Source: Micromonospora craniellae
Lineage (GTDB): Bacteria; Actinomycetota; Actinomycetes; Mycobacteriales; Micromonosporaceae
Direction of reading: 5' to 3'
DNA: 64,000 nt
Assembly (NCBI RefSeq): GCF_014764405.1
Contig: NZ_CP061725.1
Location: 3,596,001-3,660,000, forward strand
Shown piece after piece: positions 25,044 through 32,846 of the stretch (positions are counted from its first letter, which is position 1; each line of letters starts with the position of its first letter). The notes under the pieces are model-generated. The model saw only the letters and a list, made by a program, of their open reading frames with translations, had not been told where the DNA came from and made no database searches. Made by a program: the position numbers and the translations under genes.

Positions 25044-25316
25044 ATGGTGCGTACCCCCATGACCGAGGACGAGCGGGCGCGCGGCCTGGTGCTGGGGCGG
25101 CTGCTCCAGCAGGCCCGTGGCGGCCGGAGTGCCGCCGCCGTAGCCCTCCAGGCCGGCATCTCGCTGGACACGCTGCGCAAGATCGAACGCGGGGCGATTG
25201 CCTCGCCCGCCTACTTCACCGTCGCCGCCCTGGCCCGGGTCCTCGGGCTCTCGCTGGACGACCTGGCGACCCGGCTCGCCGAGCCGGCCCCGTCCACCGG
25301 GCGACTCGCCTCCTGA
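25044..25316 (+). CDS. small XRE-family HTH regulator
   Basis: 90 residues, almost entirely one helix-turn-helix domain: LGRLLQQARGGRSAAAVALQ, AGISLDTLRKIERGAIASP as turn and recognition helix, then LARVLGLSLDDLATRL. ATG 25044 follows a perfect -10-like tactat by six bases, indicating a leaderless mRNA. It probably binds the 18-bp palindrome upstream and controls itself, the divergent map gene and the following TOPRIM gene. Confidence 0.85.
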   Translation: MVRTPMTEDERARGLVLGRLLQQARGGRSAAAVALQAGISLDTLRKIERGAIASPAYFTVAALARVLGLSLDDLATRLAEPAPSTGRLAS

Positions 25317-25395
25317 CCGCCTTGCCCGCGCGGTAACTCGCTGGGCCGTCCGGGAGCAGGTCGGCATGATGGTGCTGACCGGCCGGGAGGTGAGG

Positions 25396-26040
25396 GTGCA
25401 GATCTCGATCGACACCCTGGGCGACGCCCGCTCCGTGCTGCTGGTCGAGGGGGCCAGCGATCAGGCGGCGGTGCAGGCGCTCGCCACCCGTCGAGGTCGG
25501 GACCTGGCCGCCGAGGGCGTACGGGTACTGCCGATGGGCGGGATCACCAACATCGGGCATCACCTGGTCCTGCTCGGCCCGCAGGGACGCGGCCTACGCC
25601 TGGCCGGCCTCTACGACGTGGCCGAGGAGGGCTTCGTCCGGCGGGCTCTCGACCGGGCCGGTATCGCCACCGCCGCGTCCACCGACCGAATCGCCGAACT
25701 CGGGTTCCACGTCTGCGTACGGGACCTGGAGGACGAGTTGATCCGGGCCGTCGGCACCGACGGGGTGCAGGAGTTCCTGGACGCCGTCGGCGACCTGCGT
25801 TCCTTCCGGCTGTTCCAGCGGCAACCGGCGCAGCAGGGGCGGGAGCTGACCGCCCAGTTGCACCGGTTCGTCGGCACCCGGTCCGGCCGCAAGGAGGCGT
25901 ACGCCCGGCTCATGGTGCAGGCGCTCGACCTGGACCGGATGCCGCGCCCGCTGGACGCGGTGCTCGACTCGGTCTCCGCTCACCACCTGGGCAGCATCGA
26001 ACCGGGCAGCCTGCCATCGGTCGGGTCGCAACAGGACTGA
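25396..26040 (+). CDS. TOPRIM-domain (OLD-like) protein
   Basis: 214 residues from GTG 25396, chosen because gggagg lies five bases before it. The segment RSVLLVEGASDQAAVQALATRRGRDL carries the TOPRIM glutamate (VEG) at the end of the first strand. Later acidic residues (LYDVAEEGFVRRAL; VCVRDLEDELIRAVG, with a DLE in the usual DxD position) complete the metal site. Similar domains end OLD-family nucleases, but no ATPase is attached here. The C-terminal part contains helices with SGRKEAYARLMVQAL. It may be a nuclease or nucleotidyl-transfer enzyme working with the upstream XRE regulator. Confidence 0.72.
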   Translation: MQISIDTLGDARSVLLVEGASDQAAVQALATRRGRDLAAEGVRVLPMGGITNIGHHLVLLGPQGRGLRLAGLYDVAEEGFVRRALDRAGIATAASTDRIAELGFHVCVRDLEDELIRAVGTDGVQEFLDAVGDLRSFRLFQRQPAQQGRELTAQLHRFVGTRSGRKEAYARLMVQALDLDRMPRPLDAVLDSVSAHHLGSIEPGSLPSVGSQQD

Positions 26041-26072
26041 CACGGCGCGTGCGCGCCGTTACCGTCGGCCAG

Positions 26073-26597
26073 GTGAACCGACACCTGCTCGTGCCCGGAC
26101 GGGGGACACCGCGACCCGAGCACTGGATGAACTGGCTCGCCGACCGGCACCCGGACTACCGGTGGGCACCCGAACCGCCCGGCCCGCCGCTGGTCCTTCG
26201 GGACCGGGTGGCGGCGCTGCACGAGGCCGTCCACGCCTCGACCGAACCAGCCGTGCTCATCGCGCACAGCGCCGGGTGTGTCAGCACCGTCGTATGGGCG
26301 GCCGAGCACACCGGTCCGGTCGTCGGCGCCCTGCTCGTCACCCCGCCTTTCATCGACGGGTACGAGCCGGACGACCCCCGGGACCTGCCCTGGCTCGTTC
26401 CCCGCACCACCTTGCCGTTCCGGACGGTTTTGGTCGCCAGCCGGACCGACCCGTACACCACCTTCGCTCAGTTCGAGCAGTTCGCCGAGGGCTGGGGCGC
26501 GGAGCTGGTCGACGCGGGCGAGGTCGGGCATCTCGACAGCGCGACCGGGTTCGGTCCCTGGCCCGAGGGGGAGCGGTTGATCGCCCGTCTCGGCTAG
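26073..26597 (+). CDS. RBBP9/YdeN-family serine hydrolase
   Basis: 174 residues. The family's compact alpha/beta-hydrolase motifs are clear: HLLVPGRGTPRPEHWMNWL near the start, nucleophile Ser in LIAHSAGCVS, the Asp in VASRTDPYTTF, and the His in VGHLDSATGFGPWPEGE. Substrates of this family are mostly unknown small esters. GTG 26073 is preferred to GTG 26049 because taccgt ends seven bases before it and the protein then begins like its relatives. It starts 33 bases after the TOPRIM gene. Confidence 0.87.
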   Translation: MNRHLLVPGRGTPRPEHWMNWLADRHPDYRWAPEPPGPPLVLRDRVAALHEAVHASTEPAVLIAHSAGCVSTVVWAAEHTGPVVGALLVTPPFIDGYEPDDPRDLPWLVPRTTLPFRTVLVASRTDPYTTFAQFEQFAEGWGAELVDAGEVGHLDSATGFGPWPEGERLIARLG

Positions 26598-26722
26598 ACC
26601 TTCAGGCCGTCCAGCAGGCGGGTCAGGTGATGTCGCCGGCCATCCGCTCGGCATGCTCGGCGGTGTGCAACGGGTTCAGCGTCACGATGGTGTTCCGCGT
26701 GGCCCTGGAGGCGACTGGCTGA

Positions 26723-27655
26723 TCATTTCGGCGCAGCGGCGGCCCTCGGTGCGTCGAGGTAGCGCACGCCGGTCGCGTCCTGGGAGACCTGCCAGAGGCG
26801 CGCGGCCAGGGCCCGGTCGTTGCCGGGCGCGACGACCGGGCGGGCGTGCACCCGGTTGCCCCACCTGAGCACGGGCGGGCCGTGGAAGACGCCGGTCTCG
26901 GCGGTCGGGGCGGTGGCGGCGTAGAGGAGCGGGACGGTCCCGCTCTGGGAACTGCGGGCGAGCAGGAGACCGCCGATCCGGGTCACCGCCCATTCCCCCG
27001 CACTGTCGTACCGGCGGTTCATCGGGGTGCGGGCCATGCCGGGGTGGGCGAGGAGGCTGCGTACCGGGCTGCCGGCACGGCGCAGCCGGCGGTCCAGTTC
27101 GACACCGAACAGGGCGTTGGCCTGCTTCGACCGGATGTAGGCCACGGGCGGGGTGACGGCCGGGTCGCCGGCCAGATCGTCCAGGTCGGGTCCGCCGCGA
27201 AGCAGTCGGTAGAGGTCGGAGCCGACGGTGACCACCCTCGGGTCGCGATCGGGCCGGAAGAGGTCCAGCAGCAGGCCGGTCAGGGCGAAGTGGCCCAGGT
27301 GGTTGGTGGCGAAGACGCTCTCGTACCCCTGGGCGGAGTGCTGGTGGCCCGGCTTGGCGGTCCCGCCGTTGTTGAGCAGCAGGTCGATCTGGCGGCCCTC
27401 GGCGCGCAGCTCGGCGGCGAACTCGCGGACCGAGTCGAGATCGGCCAGGTCGAGCCGGCGTACCAGCAGGTCGCCGGCGATGCCGGCGCGGGCCCGCTCG
27501 GCCTTGGCCAGGTCGCGGACGGCCATGATGACCGTCGCGCCCCGGGCGGCGAGCTGTTCGGCGGCGACCAGGCCGAGACCACTGCTGGCCCCGGTGACGA
27601 CCGCCGTGCGGCCGCGCTGGTCGGGGATGTCGTCGAACGTCCAGGAAACGGGCAT
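26723..27655 (-). CDS. short-chain dehydrogenase/reductase
   Basis: 310 residues, retinol-dehydrogenase-like SDR. Cofactor loop GASSGLG lies near residues 22-28, the NNGG segment near 95, and the catalytic region has Ser in VVTVGSDLYR and YxxxK in VAYIRSKQANALF. The NN-G motif reads LLLNNGGTAKPG, where most relatives have NNAG; this is an unusual but tolerated change. Start ATG 27655 has ggaggtgcctc before it. Divergent from a TetR regulator, with an operator just upstream, so probably an inducible detoxification or metabolic reductase. Confidence 0.9.
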   Translation of the reverse strand: MPVSWTFDDIPDQRGRTAVVTGASSGLGLVAAEQLAARGATVIMAVRDLAKAERARAGIAGDLLVRRLDLADLDSVREFAAELRAEGRQIDLLLNNGGTAKPGHQHSAQGYESVFATNHLGHFALTGLLLDLFRPDRDPRVVTVGSDLYRLLRGGPDLDDLAGDPAVTPPVAYIRSKQANALFGVELDRRLRRAGSPVRSLLAHPGMARTPMNRRYDSAGEWAVTRIGGLLLARSSQSGTVPLLYAATAPTAETGVFHGPPVLRWGNRVHARPVVAPGNDRALAARLWQVSQDATGVRYLDAPRAAAAPK

Positions 27656-27673
27656 GAGGCACCTCCGGTCTAT

Positions 27674-27744
27674 CGCAGCGGATGAACTATCCGCTGCGGC
27701 GTCTCGACCGTAGCACGTGAACGGAAAAATAATCCGCTCACGTG
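27674..27744. promoter_or_regulatory. two TetR operators between SDR and TetR genes
   Basis: Operator A: cgcagcggat-gaact-atccgctgcg (27674-27698), a perfect 10-bp inverted repeat just before the SDR gene. Operator B: 27714-27744, where outer arms cacgtga/tcacgtg enclose inner cgga/tccg around an A/T-rich centre. Both share cgga...tccg half-sites, so one regulator may bind both. The taatcc/tatcct region next to B contains the TetR gene's -10-like hexamer (27754-27759). Confidence 0.7.
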
Positions 27745-27765
27745 TGGATGGATTATCCTCGTGCT

Positions 27766-28335
27766 GTGTCCACCGACCCGCCGACGAACGCCGAGCCCCT
27801 ACGCGCGGACTCGGCCCGGGTGCGTGCCCGGATGCTGCGGGCAGCTCGGGAGCGGCTGGCCGCCGGTGACACGGAGTTGCCGATGAACGCCATCGCCAAG
27901 GCGGCCGGTGTCGGCGTCGGCACCGTCTACCGGCACTTCCCCAGCCGGCAGGCTCTCCTGGAGGCGTTGGCCGCGGAGCGGTTCACCCACCTCGTCGACG
28001 CGGCCGAGCAGGCTGCCGCCGGGCCGGACATCGCCACGGAGTTGGCGCGGTTGCTCCGGACCGCACTCGATCACCAGCTCGGCGACCCGGCGCTCGCCGC
28101 CGTCCTGGCCGAGCCCGAGGCCGCCCGCCCCGAGACCAGGGCACTGGGGCAGGCGCTGACCACGGCCGTGGACCGGCTGTTGCACCGCGCCCGAGCCGCC
28201 GGTGCCATCCGCCCGGAAATCACCGCCGACGATGTCCGGGCGCTGTTCTGCGGCCTCCAGCACGCGGTCACGGTGAGCGGCGACGCCGACCGCGACCGGT
28301 ACGTGGGGATCCTGCTCCGGGGACTACGCGCCTGA
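27766..28335 (+). CDS. TetR-family transcriptional regulator
   Basis: 189 residues. The helix-turn-helix MNAIAKAAGVGVGTVYRHFPSRQALLEAL is a textbook TetR recognition region (about residues 40-68), and the C-terminal domain (LLRTALDHQLGDPALAAVL ... GLQHAV) fits the SbtR-like group. GTG 27766 is preferred to GTG 27742 because a tatcct hexamer ends exactly six bases before it and the earlier start would lie inside an operator. Likely repressor of itself and of the divergent SDR gene. Confidence 0.88.
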   Translation: MSTDPPTNAEPLRADSARVRARMLRAARERLAAGDTELPMNAIAKAAGVGVGTVYRHFPSRQALLEALAAERFTHLVDAAEQAAAGPDIATELARLLRTALDHQLGDPALAAVLAEPEAARPETRALGQALTTAVDRLLHRARAAGAIRPEITADDVRALFCGLQHAVTVSGDADRDRYVGILLRGLRA

Positions 28336-28822
28336 CGGGACGGCGCGGGCCGTGGGCGGGTCGGCGAGGAAGGACTCGACGGCGGCGACGAAGACATCGG
28401 GTGCCTGCGCGTGGACGTGGTGACCGGTCGGGACGGTCACCAGACGCCCGGCGGGGAAGCTGCCGGCCATCCGGGCCATCGGCTCCTGCGGCAGGTAGCT
28501 GCCCGGCCCGCCGGCCACCACCAGCGTGGGCACCGGGAGGCTGGCCAAGGGCCAGCCGGTCGAGAAGCGCCAGCAGGTCGTCGTGCAGCACGGCGAGCGA
28601 GTACGGCCCGACCCGGTCGCTGCGGCCCATGCCACGCAGGTCGGGCAGGTGGACGGTGCGGTGCCGCGCGAACGTCTGCGCCAGCGCGTCCCAGGTGGTG
28701 CCGTCGCCCCCGCCGCCGTGCACCAGCACCATCGGCGGCGCGGTCGCCGTGCCCGGCCCGCCCTCGACGCTGCGGTACGCCAGCCGACCCCACCCCATGT
28801 CCACCGACCGGTACGCCAGCAT
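28324..28822 (-). pseudogene. alpha/beta hydrolase with internal deletion and frameshift
   Basis: The N-terminal part from ATG 28822 (GRLAYRSVEGG ... MVLVHGGGGDGTTWDALAQ ... RTVHLPDLRGMGRSDR ... LHDDLLALLDRLALG) is a normal hydrolase up to the helix before the nucleophile elbow. The sequence then jumps into another frame near 28545 and continues as the last third (VPTLVVAGGPGSYLPQEP ... TVPTGHHVHAQAPDVFVAAV), stop at 28324. The GxSxG nucleophile and the lid, roughly 90-110 residues, are missing, so the product cannot be an active hydrolase. The tail overlaps the end of the convergent TetR gene. Confidence 0.8.
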
Positions 28823-28831
28823 GGCGGAAGC

Positions 28832-29152
28832 CTACGGCGACGGCCCCGGCTCCGCTGTCCCCGCGGAGGCCGTGCCGCAGCGCTTGGAGGAAACCCTCTT
28901 CCGCCCCGATCGCCGGACCGCCACGGGTGCCGGTGCGGTCCGCAGTCCGGCCGGTTGGACGAAGATGGCCCGGCGGTCGACCGCATCTCCTCGGCCGTTG
29001 AGCTGGTAGCCCTCCAACCAGATCCACCCGTCGTATGTGGTCCAGTTCAGGACCCGGATCACGCGGAACAGGATCGGCTGTCGGAACTGCACGCTGGCCT
29101 CACGTCCGACGCGGAGCAGATCGCCGGGGCAGGGTGTGGTCAGGTCAGCCAT
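28832..29152 (-). CDS. small conserved protein of an XRE-linked gene set
   Basis: 106 residues starting at ATG 29152. The core PCPGDLLRVGREASVQF ... FRVIRVLNWTTYDGWIWLEGYQLN ... DAVDRRAIFVQPAGL is strand-rich. I recall it as a recurrent small protein encoded near XRE-DUF5753/DUF397 loci in Micromonosporaceae; no biochemical function is known to me. The C-terminal 30 residues are basic and low-complexity. It overlaps the preceding small gene by 13 bases and ends ten bases before the start of the broken hydrolase, so it is the last member of a three-gene unit. Confidence 0.6.
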   Translation of the reverse strand: MADLTTPCPGDLLRVGREASVQFRQPILFRVIRVLNWTTYDGWIWLEGYQLNGRGDAVDRRAIFVQPAGLRTAPAPVAVRRSGRKRVSSKRCGTASAGTAEPGPSP

Positions 29153-29358
29153 CCGAGGAACCTCCGGCGGAGGCTTTCCGTGGGCACCCAGCTCATATCC
29201 TCGGCGGCTGACAGCATGTACGAACCCAGGTAAAGGGTCAGACAGGTGCGTGCTGCGCCGTACTCGTCGACCAGTTCCGTTCGGCTGATAGCGCACGGCC
29301 AGGGTGCATCGCACCGCAGACAGACCCAGGTCGGCCGAACCGGTAGGTGCTCCGTCAT
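29140..29358 (-). CDS. small conserved protein (72 aa) in XRE-linked unit
   Basis: Starts MTEHLPVRPTWVCLRCDAPW at ATG 29358 and ends RRFLGWLT. Three cysteines (VCLRCDAPWPC) in a WxCxxC...C arrangement suggest a small metal-binding or redox site. The rest is helical (LVDEYGAARTCLTLYLGSYM). Overlaps its upstream neighbour by four bases (ATGA) and its downstream neighbour by 13, so the three are translated together. Function unknown. Confidence 0.6.
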   Translation of the reverse strand: MTEHLPVRPTWVCLRCDAPWPCAISRTELVDEYGAARTCLTLYLGSYMLSAAEDMSWVPTESLRRRFLGWLT

Positions 29359-29528
29359 CGCCAGTGCCCCCGGTTGATCAAGACGCGCTGCTTCACGCGG
29401 CAGGGCAGGGGCGACCCGCACAGGCATACGCGCCTTGCCCGATGCAGCGACCACACCGGCCTGTGCTTGCGCGCCAGGTCTTCGGCCAGAGCTAACACGT
29501 ACTCGGCGTAGGTCATGTGCTTAGACAT
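29355..29528 (-). CDS. very small conserved protein (57 aa) in XRE-linked unit
   Basis: MSKHMTYAEYVLALAEDLAR opens a helix, followed by a CLCGSPLPCRVKQR segment with three cysteines near the C-terminus. First gene of the three-gene set divergent from the XRE-DUF5753 regulator, 130 bases away, sharing its AT-rich promoter region. Too short for a confident family. The four-base overlap with the next gene supports its reality. Confidence 0.55.
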   Translation of the reverse strand: MSKHMTYAEYVLALAEDLARKHRPVWSLHRARRVCLCGSPLPCRVKQRVLINRGHWR

Positions 29529-29559
29529 GTCTGCTCCCGCAAGGCCGGAATGGTCCTCT

Positions 29560-29577
29560 AATTTGTAAGTCCAAATT
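29560..29577. promoter_or_regulatory. AT-rich inverted repeat in the XRE divergent promoter
   Basis: aatttg-taagtc-caaatt, six-base perfect arms, in the intergenic region between the XRE regulator and the three small genes. Possible regulator site; no second copy was seen. Confidence 0.4.
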
Positions 29578-29658
29578 GATCGTACGGACGGAGTCACGAT
29601 TTGGGAACACAGAGCGATGTCTCATGTCACGCGCTGTCAGGTCGGCCATACTCAGGCG

Positions 29659-30486
29659 ATGGTCAATCCGACGATCCAGCGACGGCGACTCGGCAACGAG
29701 CTGCGCAGAGCGCGCGAGGCAGCGGGCAAGACGCAAGATGAAGCCGCTGAGGTGATCGACTCATCATCGAGCAAGATCAGCCGGTTGGAGCTGGGTCAGT
29801 CCGGCATCCGCCTCACCGATCTCAAACTGCTACTCGACTTCTACGGCGTGACCGGCGACGAAGCCGAGCCATTGCGCGACCTTGCGCGGGCAGGTCGGCA
29901 GCGCGGGCGGTGGAGTGGCTACCGCAACGTGGTGCCCGACTGGTTCCGGCAGTACCTCGACCTTGAAGCCGATGCGGCAGAGATCCGGTGGTATCAGCCT
30001 GAGGTCATCCCCGGCATTCTGCAGGTTGAGTCCTACGTGAGGGCGATGAACGTTACGGAGGACGAAGACCAGCAAGTCGCCGTGCGGCTGGAACGACAGA
30101 AGGTCATCGATCGTGAGGACGGACCCGAACTCAGCTTGATCCTCAGCGAGTCGGCGCTACGCCGGAACCTCGGAGGGCCCGCAACGATGCGGGAGCAACT
30201 GCTGCACCTGGCGGAGGTGGCAGATCGGCCGAACGTCACAATCCAAGTCTTCGCCTTCGATGCCCAGACGTACGAGACCTCGTCGTACAACTTCATCGTC
30301 CTGCGGTTCGGGGAAGACATGACCTCGGAAGTCATCTATTTGGAGACCTTCACCGACGCGGAATACCTCGATAGCCCCGAAGCCCTCCGGGCCTACACTC
30401 GGTTGTGGGACCGCCTGCGGGCAGCCGCCCTCGGGCCGGTGGAGTCCCGCAGGCTCATCCTGCGGATAGCAGGCGAGATTGAGTAG
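29659..30486 (+). CDS. XRE-family regulator with DUF5753 domain
   Basis: 275 residues. The HTH is in the first 65 (LGNELRRAREAAGKTQDEAA ... SSSSKISRLELGQSGIRL), then the DUF5753 effector domain (YRNVVPDWFRQYLDLEADA, IRWYQPEVIPGILQVESYV, LILSESALRRNLGG, VTIQVFAFDAQTY). In actinomycetes this family pairs with small DUF397 proteins and resembles BldB/AbaA-type or toxin-antitoxin-like pairs. ATG 29659 follows catact by six bases (leaderless pattern). A DUF397 gene follows ten bases after the stop. Confidence 0.92.
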   Translation: MVNPTIQRRRLGNELRRAREAAGKTQDEAAEVIDSSSSKISRLELGQSGIRLTDLKLLLDFYGVTGDEAEPLRDLARAGRQRGRWSGYRNVVPDWFRQYLDLEADAAEIRWYQPEVIPGILQVESYVRAMNVTEDEDQQVAVRLERQKVIDREDGPELSLILSESALRRNLGGPATMREQLLHLAEVADRPNVTIQVFAFDAQTYETSSYNFIVLRFGEDMTSEVIYLETFTDAEYLDSPEALRAYTRLWDRLRAAALGPVESRRLILRIAGEIE

Positions 30487-30495
30487 AGGTTGACC

Positions 30496-30705
30496 ATGAT
30501 GACCCCGGATCTCACTGGCGCGGTGTGGCGCAAGTCCACCCGCAGCGACAACAACGGCGGCGCGTGCGTCGAGGTGGCGGACAATCTCCCGGCCGTGGTC
30601 GCTGTCCGCGACAGCAAGGACCGGCAGGGCCCGGTGCTGTCTTTCACGACCAGCCAGTGGACCGACTTCGTCCAGGGCGTCAAGGCTGGGATGCTTGACG
30701 CCTGA
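30496..30705 (+). CDS. DUF397 protein
   Basis: 69 residues. The hallmark pattern is complete: WRKSTRSDNNGGACVEVAD, VAVRDSKDRQGPVLSFTTSQW and a closing helix FVQGVKAG. Partner of the preceding XRE regulator, 9 bases downstream of it. The family is thought to interact with its regulator, possibly as an antitoxin-like or signalling peptide. ATG 30496 or 30499 may start it. Confidence 0.9.
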   Translation: MMTPDLTGAVWRKSTRSDNNGGACVEVADNLPAVVAVRDSKDRQGPVLSFTTSQWTDFVQGVKAGMLDA

Positions 30706-30747
30706 GTGGCGGTGTTGGTTGTGGTGACCGTCGGAGGCCATCCCCGG

Positions 30748-30966
30748 CTACCGCCAACGTCCGGTGCGCCGCTTCTTTGTTGGCAACCGCACCAGTGGCA
30801 GAGTTCCACCATCCGGCTCAAGCTCATCCGGTGCTTGCGGACTGCTGAACGGGCGCAGGCCAGCAAGACTGTCAAGGATGGCCGCCCTTTGCTCAGGCTC
30901 TGTGTCACTGAGCGCCATAGCTGCCAGATCTCGGTCACGATCAGCCTTGATCTTTGCATGCCGCAC
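30748..30966 (-). CDS. possible small hypothetical protein (72 aa)
   Basis: MRHAKIKADRDRDLAAMALS opens a charged helix, followed by EPEQRAAILDSLAGL and a Pro/basic tail. The amino-acid balance looks protein-like rather than like a frame shadow, but I recognise no family and there is no strong ribosome site. The 310 bases between the DUF397 gene and the DUF916 gene hold nothing else that I can support. Confidence 0.3.
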   Translation of the reverse strand: MRHAKIKADRDRDLAAMALSDTEPEQRAAILDSLAGLRPFSSPQAPDELEPDGGTLPLVRLPTKKRRTGRWR

Positions 30967-31017
30967 ACCGCCGACCGGCTGACCGGCGTCACGCCGAGGC
31001 GTACGCCGGGCGTCCGG

Positions 31018-32064
31018 TCAGCCGCCGACGGTGGTGGTCTTGCGGCCCTCGGCCCGGCCCTCTTCACGGGCGGTGGCGAGCATCTGCGCGAGTCGCCGCC
31101 GACGACGCCGACGGACGACGACCACGACGACCACGAGGGCGACGACCACCAGCAGGAGCACGAGCTGCGCCCAGGGGACGCTCCACGTGGTGACGGTGGC
31201 CGAGGCGGGGCGGATCACCGCGTCGGTCGCGTCGCCGCCCTGCACGGCGGGCGTGATGTCGACGGTGGTCCGCATCCGGCCCAACCCCCACACGCCGTCG
31301 ACGCGGGCGTCGAACGTCTTCTGGCCGCCCGGCAGGATCTCGTCGACCTCGGTCGTGGCATCCCGCCCGGTCAGGCCGAACAGTTCGCTGACGGTCACCT
31401 GGCCGCTGCCGGTCACCGTGACGTTGCCGTTGTTGGTGGCGGTGTAGCTGACCTGGACCGTGCCGCCCGAGAACGGGTTCCACGAGGGCGTGTAGGTGGC
31501 GGTGAGGCCGTCGACCGCAAGGCTGGCGGTGATCGTGCCGCTGGCGCGCATCATCACCCGGAAGCCGACCCGGCTCTCCACGGCGACCGTGCCGCCGGTG
31601 CTGGTGACGGTCGCCGCGATGCCGGCCGGGTGGTCGCCCGGGGTGGCGTTCTCCGGCACGGTGATGGTGAACGGCACCACTTTCGTCTGCCTGGCGCCGA
31701 CGGTGACCTGTTCCTGCACCTCGATCCAGGTGCCGCCGTCCACCGACGTCTCGTTCGAGGGCAGCATGTTGAAGCGGCCCTTGTCGGTGAGGTAGCCGTC
31801 GGCCGCCTTGAGGGAGAAGACCACCGAGGAGTCGCTCAAGTTGCGGACCGCCAGGTGTTCGGTCATGACCTGACCGGGGTCGAGGGTGTGCTCGATCCAC
31901 CGCCGCCCGTCCGGGCCGTTGCGGTCGGCCGGCTGGACCGCCCAGGTGACGGTCGGGGTGGTCGGCTCCGCCATCGCACCGGCCGGTGCGATCGGCGTGG
32001 CGACGAGCACCACGGCCAGCACGGCGAGCAGCCGCGACAGCGCTCGCGGCGAGGTTCGGAACAT
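31018..32064 (-). CDS. DUF916-like (WxL-associated) membrane-anchored surface protein
   Basis: 348 residues. Signal peptide (1-32), then a first beta domain with the DUF916 pattern (TWAVQPADRNGPDGRRWIEH, LDPGQVMTEHLAVRNLSD, VPFTITVPENATPGDHPAGI), a second immunoglobulin-like domain, a membrane helix (WAQLVLLLVVVALVVVVVVV) and a very basic cytoplasmic tail (RRRRRRR). This architecture accompanies WxL proteins and binds them or peptidoglycan at the surface of Gram-positives. The next gene on the same strand upstream encodes a WxL-like secreted protein, so they probably form a surface complex. Confidence 0.8.
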   Translation of the reverse strand: MFRTSPRALSRLLAVLAVVLVATPIAPAGAMAEPTTPTVTWAVQPADRNGPDGRRWIEHTLDPGQVMTEHLAVRNLSDSSVVFSLKAADGYLTDKGRFNMLPSNETSVDGGTWIEVQEQVTVGARQTKVVPFTITVPENATPGDHPAGIAATVTSTGGTVAVESRVGFRVMMRASGTITASLAVDGLTATYTPSWNPFSGGTVQVSYTATNNGNVTVTGSGQVTVSELFGLTGRDATTEVDEILPGGQKTFDARVDGVWGLGRMRTTVDITPAVQGGDATDAVIRPASATVTTWSVPWAQLVLLLVVVALVVVVVVVRRRRRRRLAQMLATAREEGRAEGRKTTTVGG

Positions 32065-32130
32065 GGCGGAATCCTTCGGCGGTAGGGGGCGGCCGGGGGA
32101 GCCGCCTGAGGCGGCTCCCCGACCAGGGCA

Positions 32131-32763
32131 CTACTCGAACAGGGAGAGGGTCAGCGTCGAGGTGTACGACCCGGCGGCCACGTCGGCCGGGGTACGCAGG
32201 AACAGGCCGGCGTCGACGGAGTACGCGTCACCGGCGACCGCGCCCGAGTCGAACGTGGAGACCAGCAGTTCCTGGTCGGTCAGACCCACGTTGTTGCCCG
32301 GTTGGGTCGGCTCGTCCAGCACGGTCACGACCTCCTCGCCCTCGCTGACCAGGCCGCTGTCGCCGCCGTCGACCAGGCGCGGCTTCCAGCCCAGGTGTCC
32401 GGCGCTGATCGGGTCCTGGCCGCTGCTGCCGACGAAGTTGGTCGCGCTGCCCAGGACCGCCCAGGCGGCGCCCTCGGGCACCTCGTCGGCGGTCCGGGTG
32501 TCGGTGACGGTGACCGTCGGCAGGGTGCCGACGAACTGGCGGACCAGCAGGGTCGACCCGTCCTCGGCCAGCGCCACCGAGCTGCCCGCGATCGACATCG
32601 CGAGCACGCCCGGCTCCTTGACCTCTTCGATGTCGACGGTGACGCGCACGTCGGTGCTGTCGACCGGCTCGGCGAGGGCCGGCGACGCCAGCGCCAGCGA
32701 CCCGGCCAGCAGCGCGCCGGCGGCAGCCGCCGCGATCAGCCGCTTGTGGTTCCTTGTGTGCAT
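32131..32763 (-). CDS. WxL-like secreted protein
   Basis: 210 residues. Signal peptide (RLIAAAAAGALLAGSLALAS, cleavage after SPALA) and a beta-rich domain with WAVLGSATNFVGSSG ... ISAGHLGWKPRLVDGG, the two-Trp pattern of WxL-type cell-wall-binding domains. The closing repeats end in YTSTLTLSLFE, also typical of the family. It lies between the DUF916 partner (66 bases downstream) and the large secreted nuclease (83 bases upstream) on the same strand, so the three may be co-expressed. Confidence 0.72.
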   Translation of the reverse strand: MHTRNHKRLIAAAAAGALLAGSLALASPALAEPVDSTDVRVTVDIEEVKEPGVLAMSIAGSSVALAEDGSTLLVRQFVGTLPTVTVTDTRTADEVPEGAAWAVLGSATNFVGSSGQDPISAGHLGWKPRLVDGGDSGLVSEGEEVVTVLDEPTQPGNNVGLTDQELLVSTFDSGAVAGDAYSVDAGLFLRTPADVAAGSYTSTLTLSLFE

Positions 32764-32846
32764 TCGATGCTCCGTTTGGTGCTCATGTCTTTCGAACGGG
32801 GGATGGTGCGGTGGCGGCACCCGTGGGCACCGCCACCGCGAGCAAA

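Noticed and set aside
26598..26722. Reverse-strand tail TIVTLNPLHTAEHAERMAGD near the hydrolase gene
   Set aside because: Reads like the end of a decayed gene, but it is too short, needs a frameshift and matches no family I recognise.
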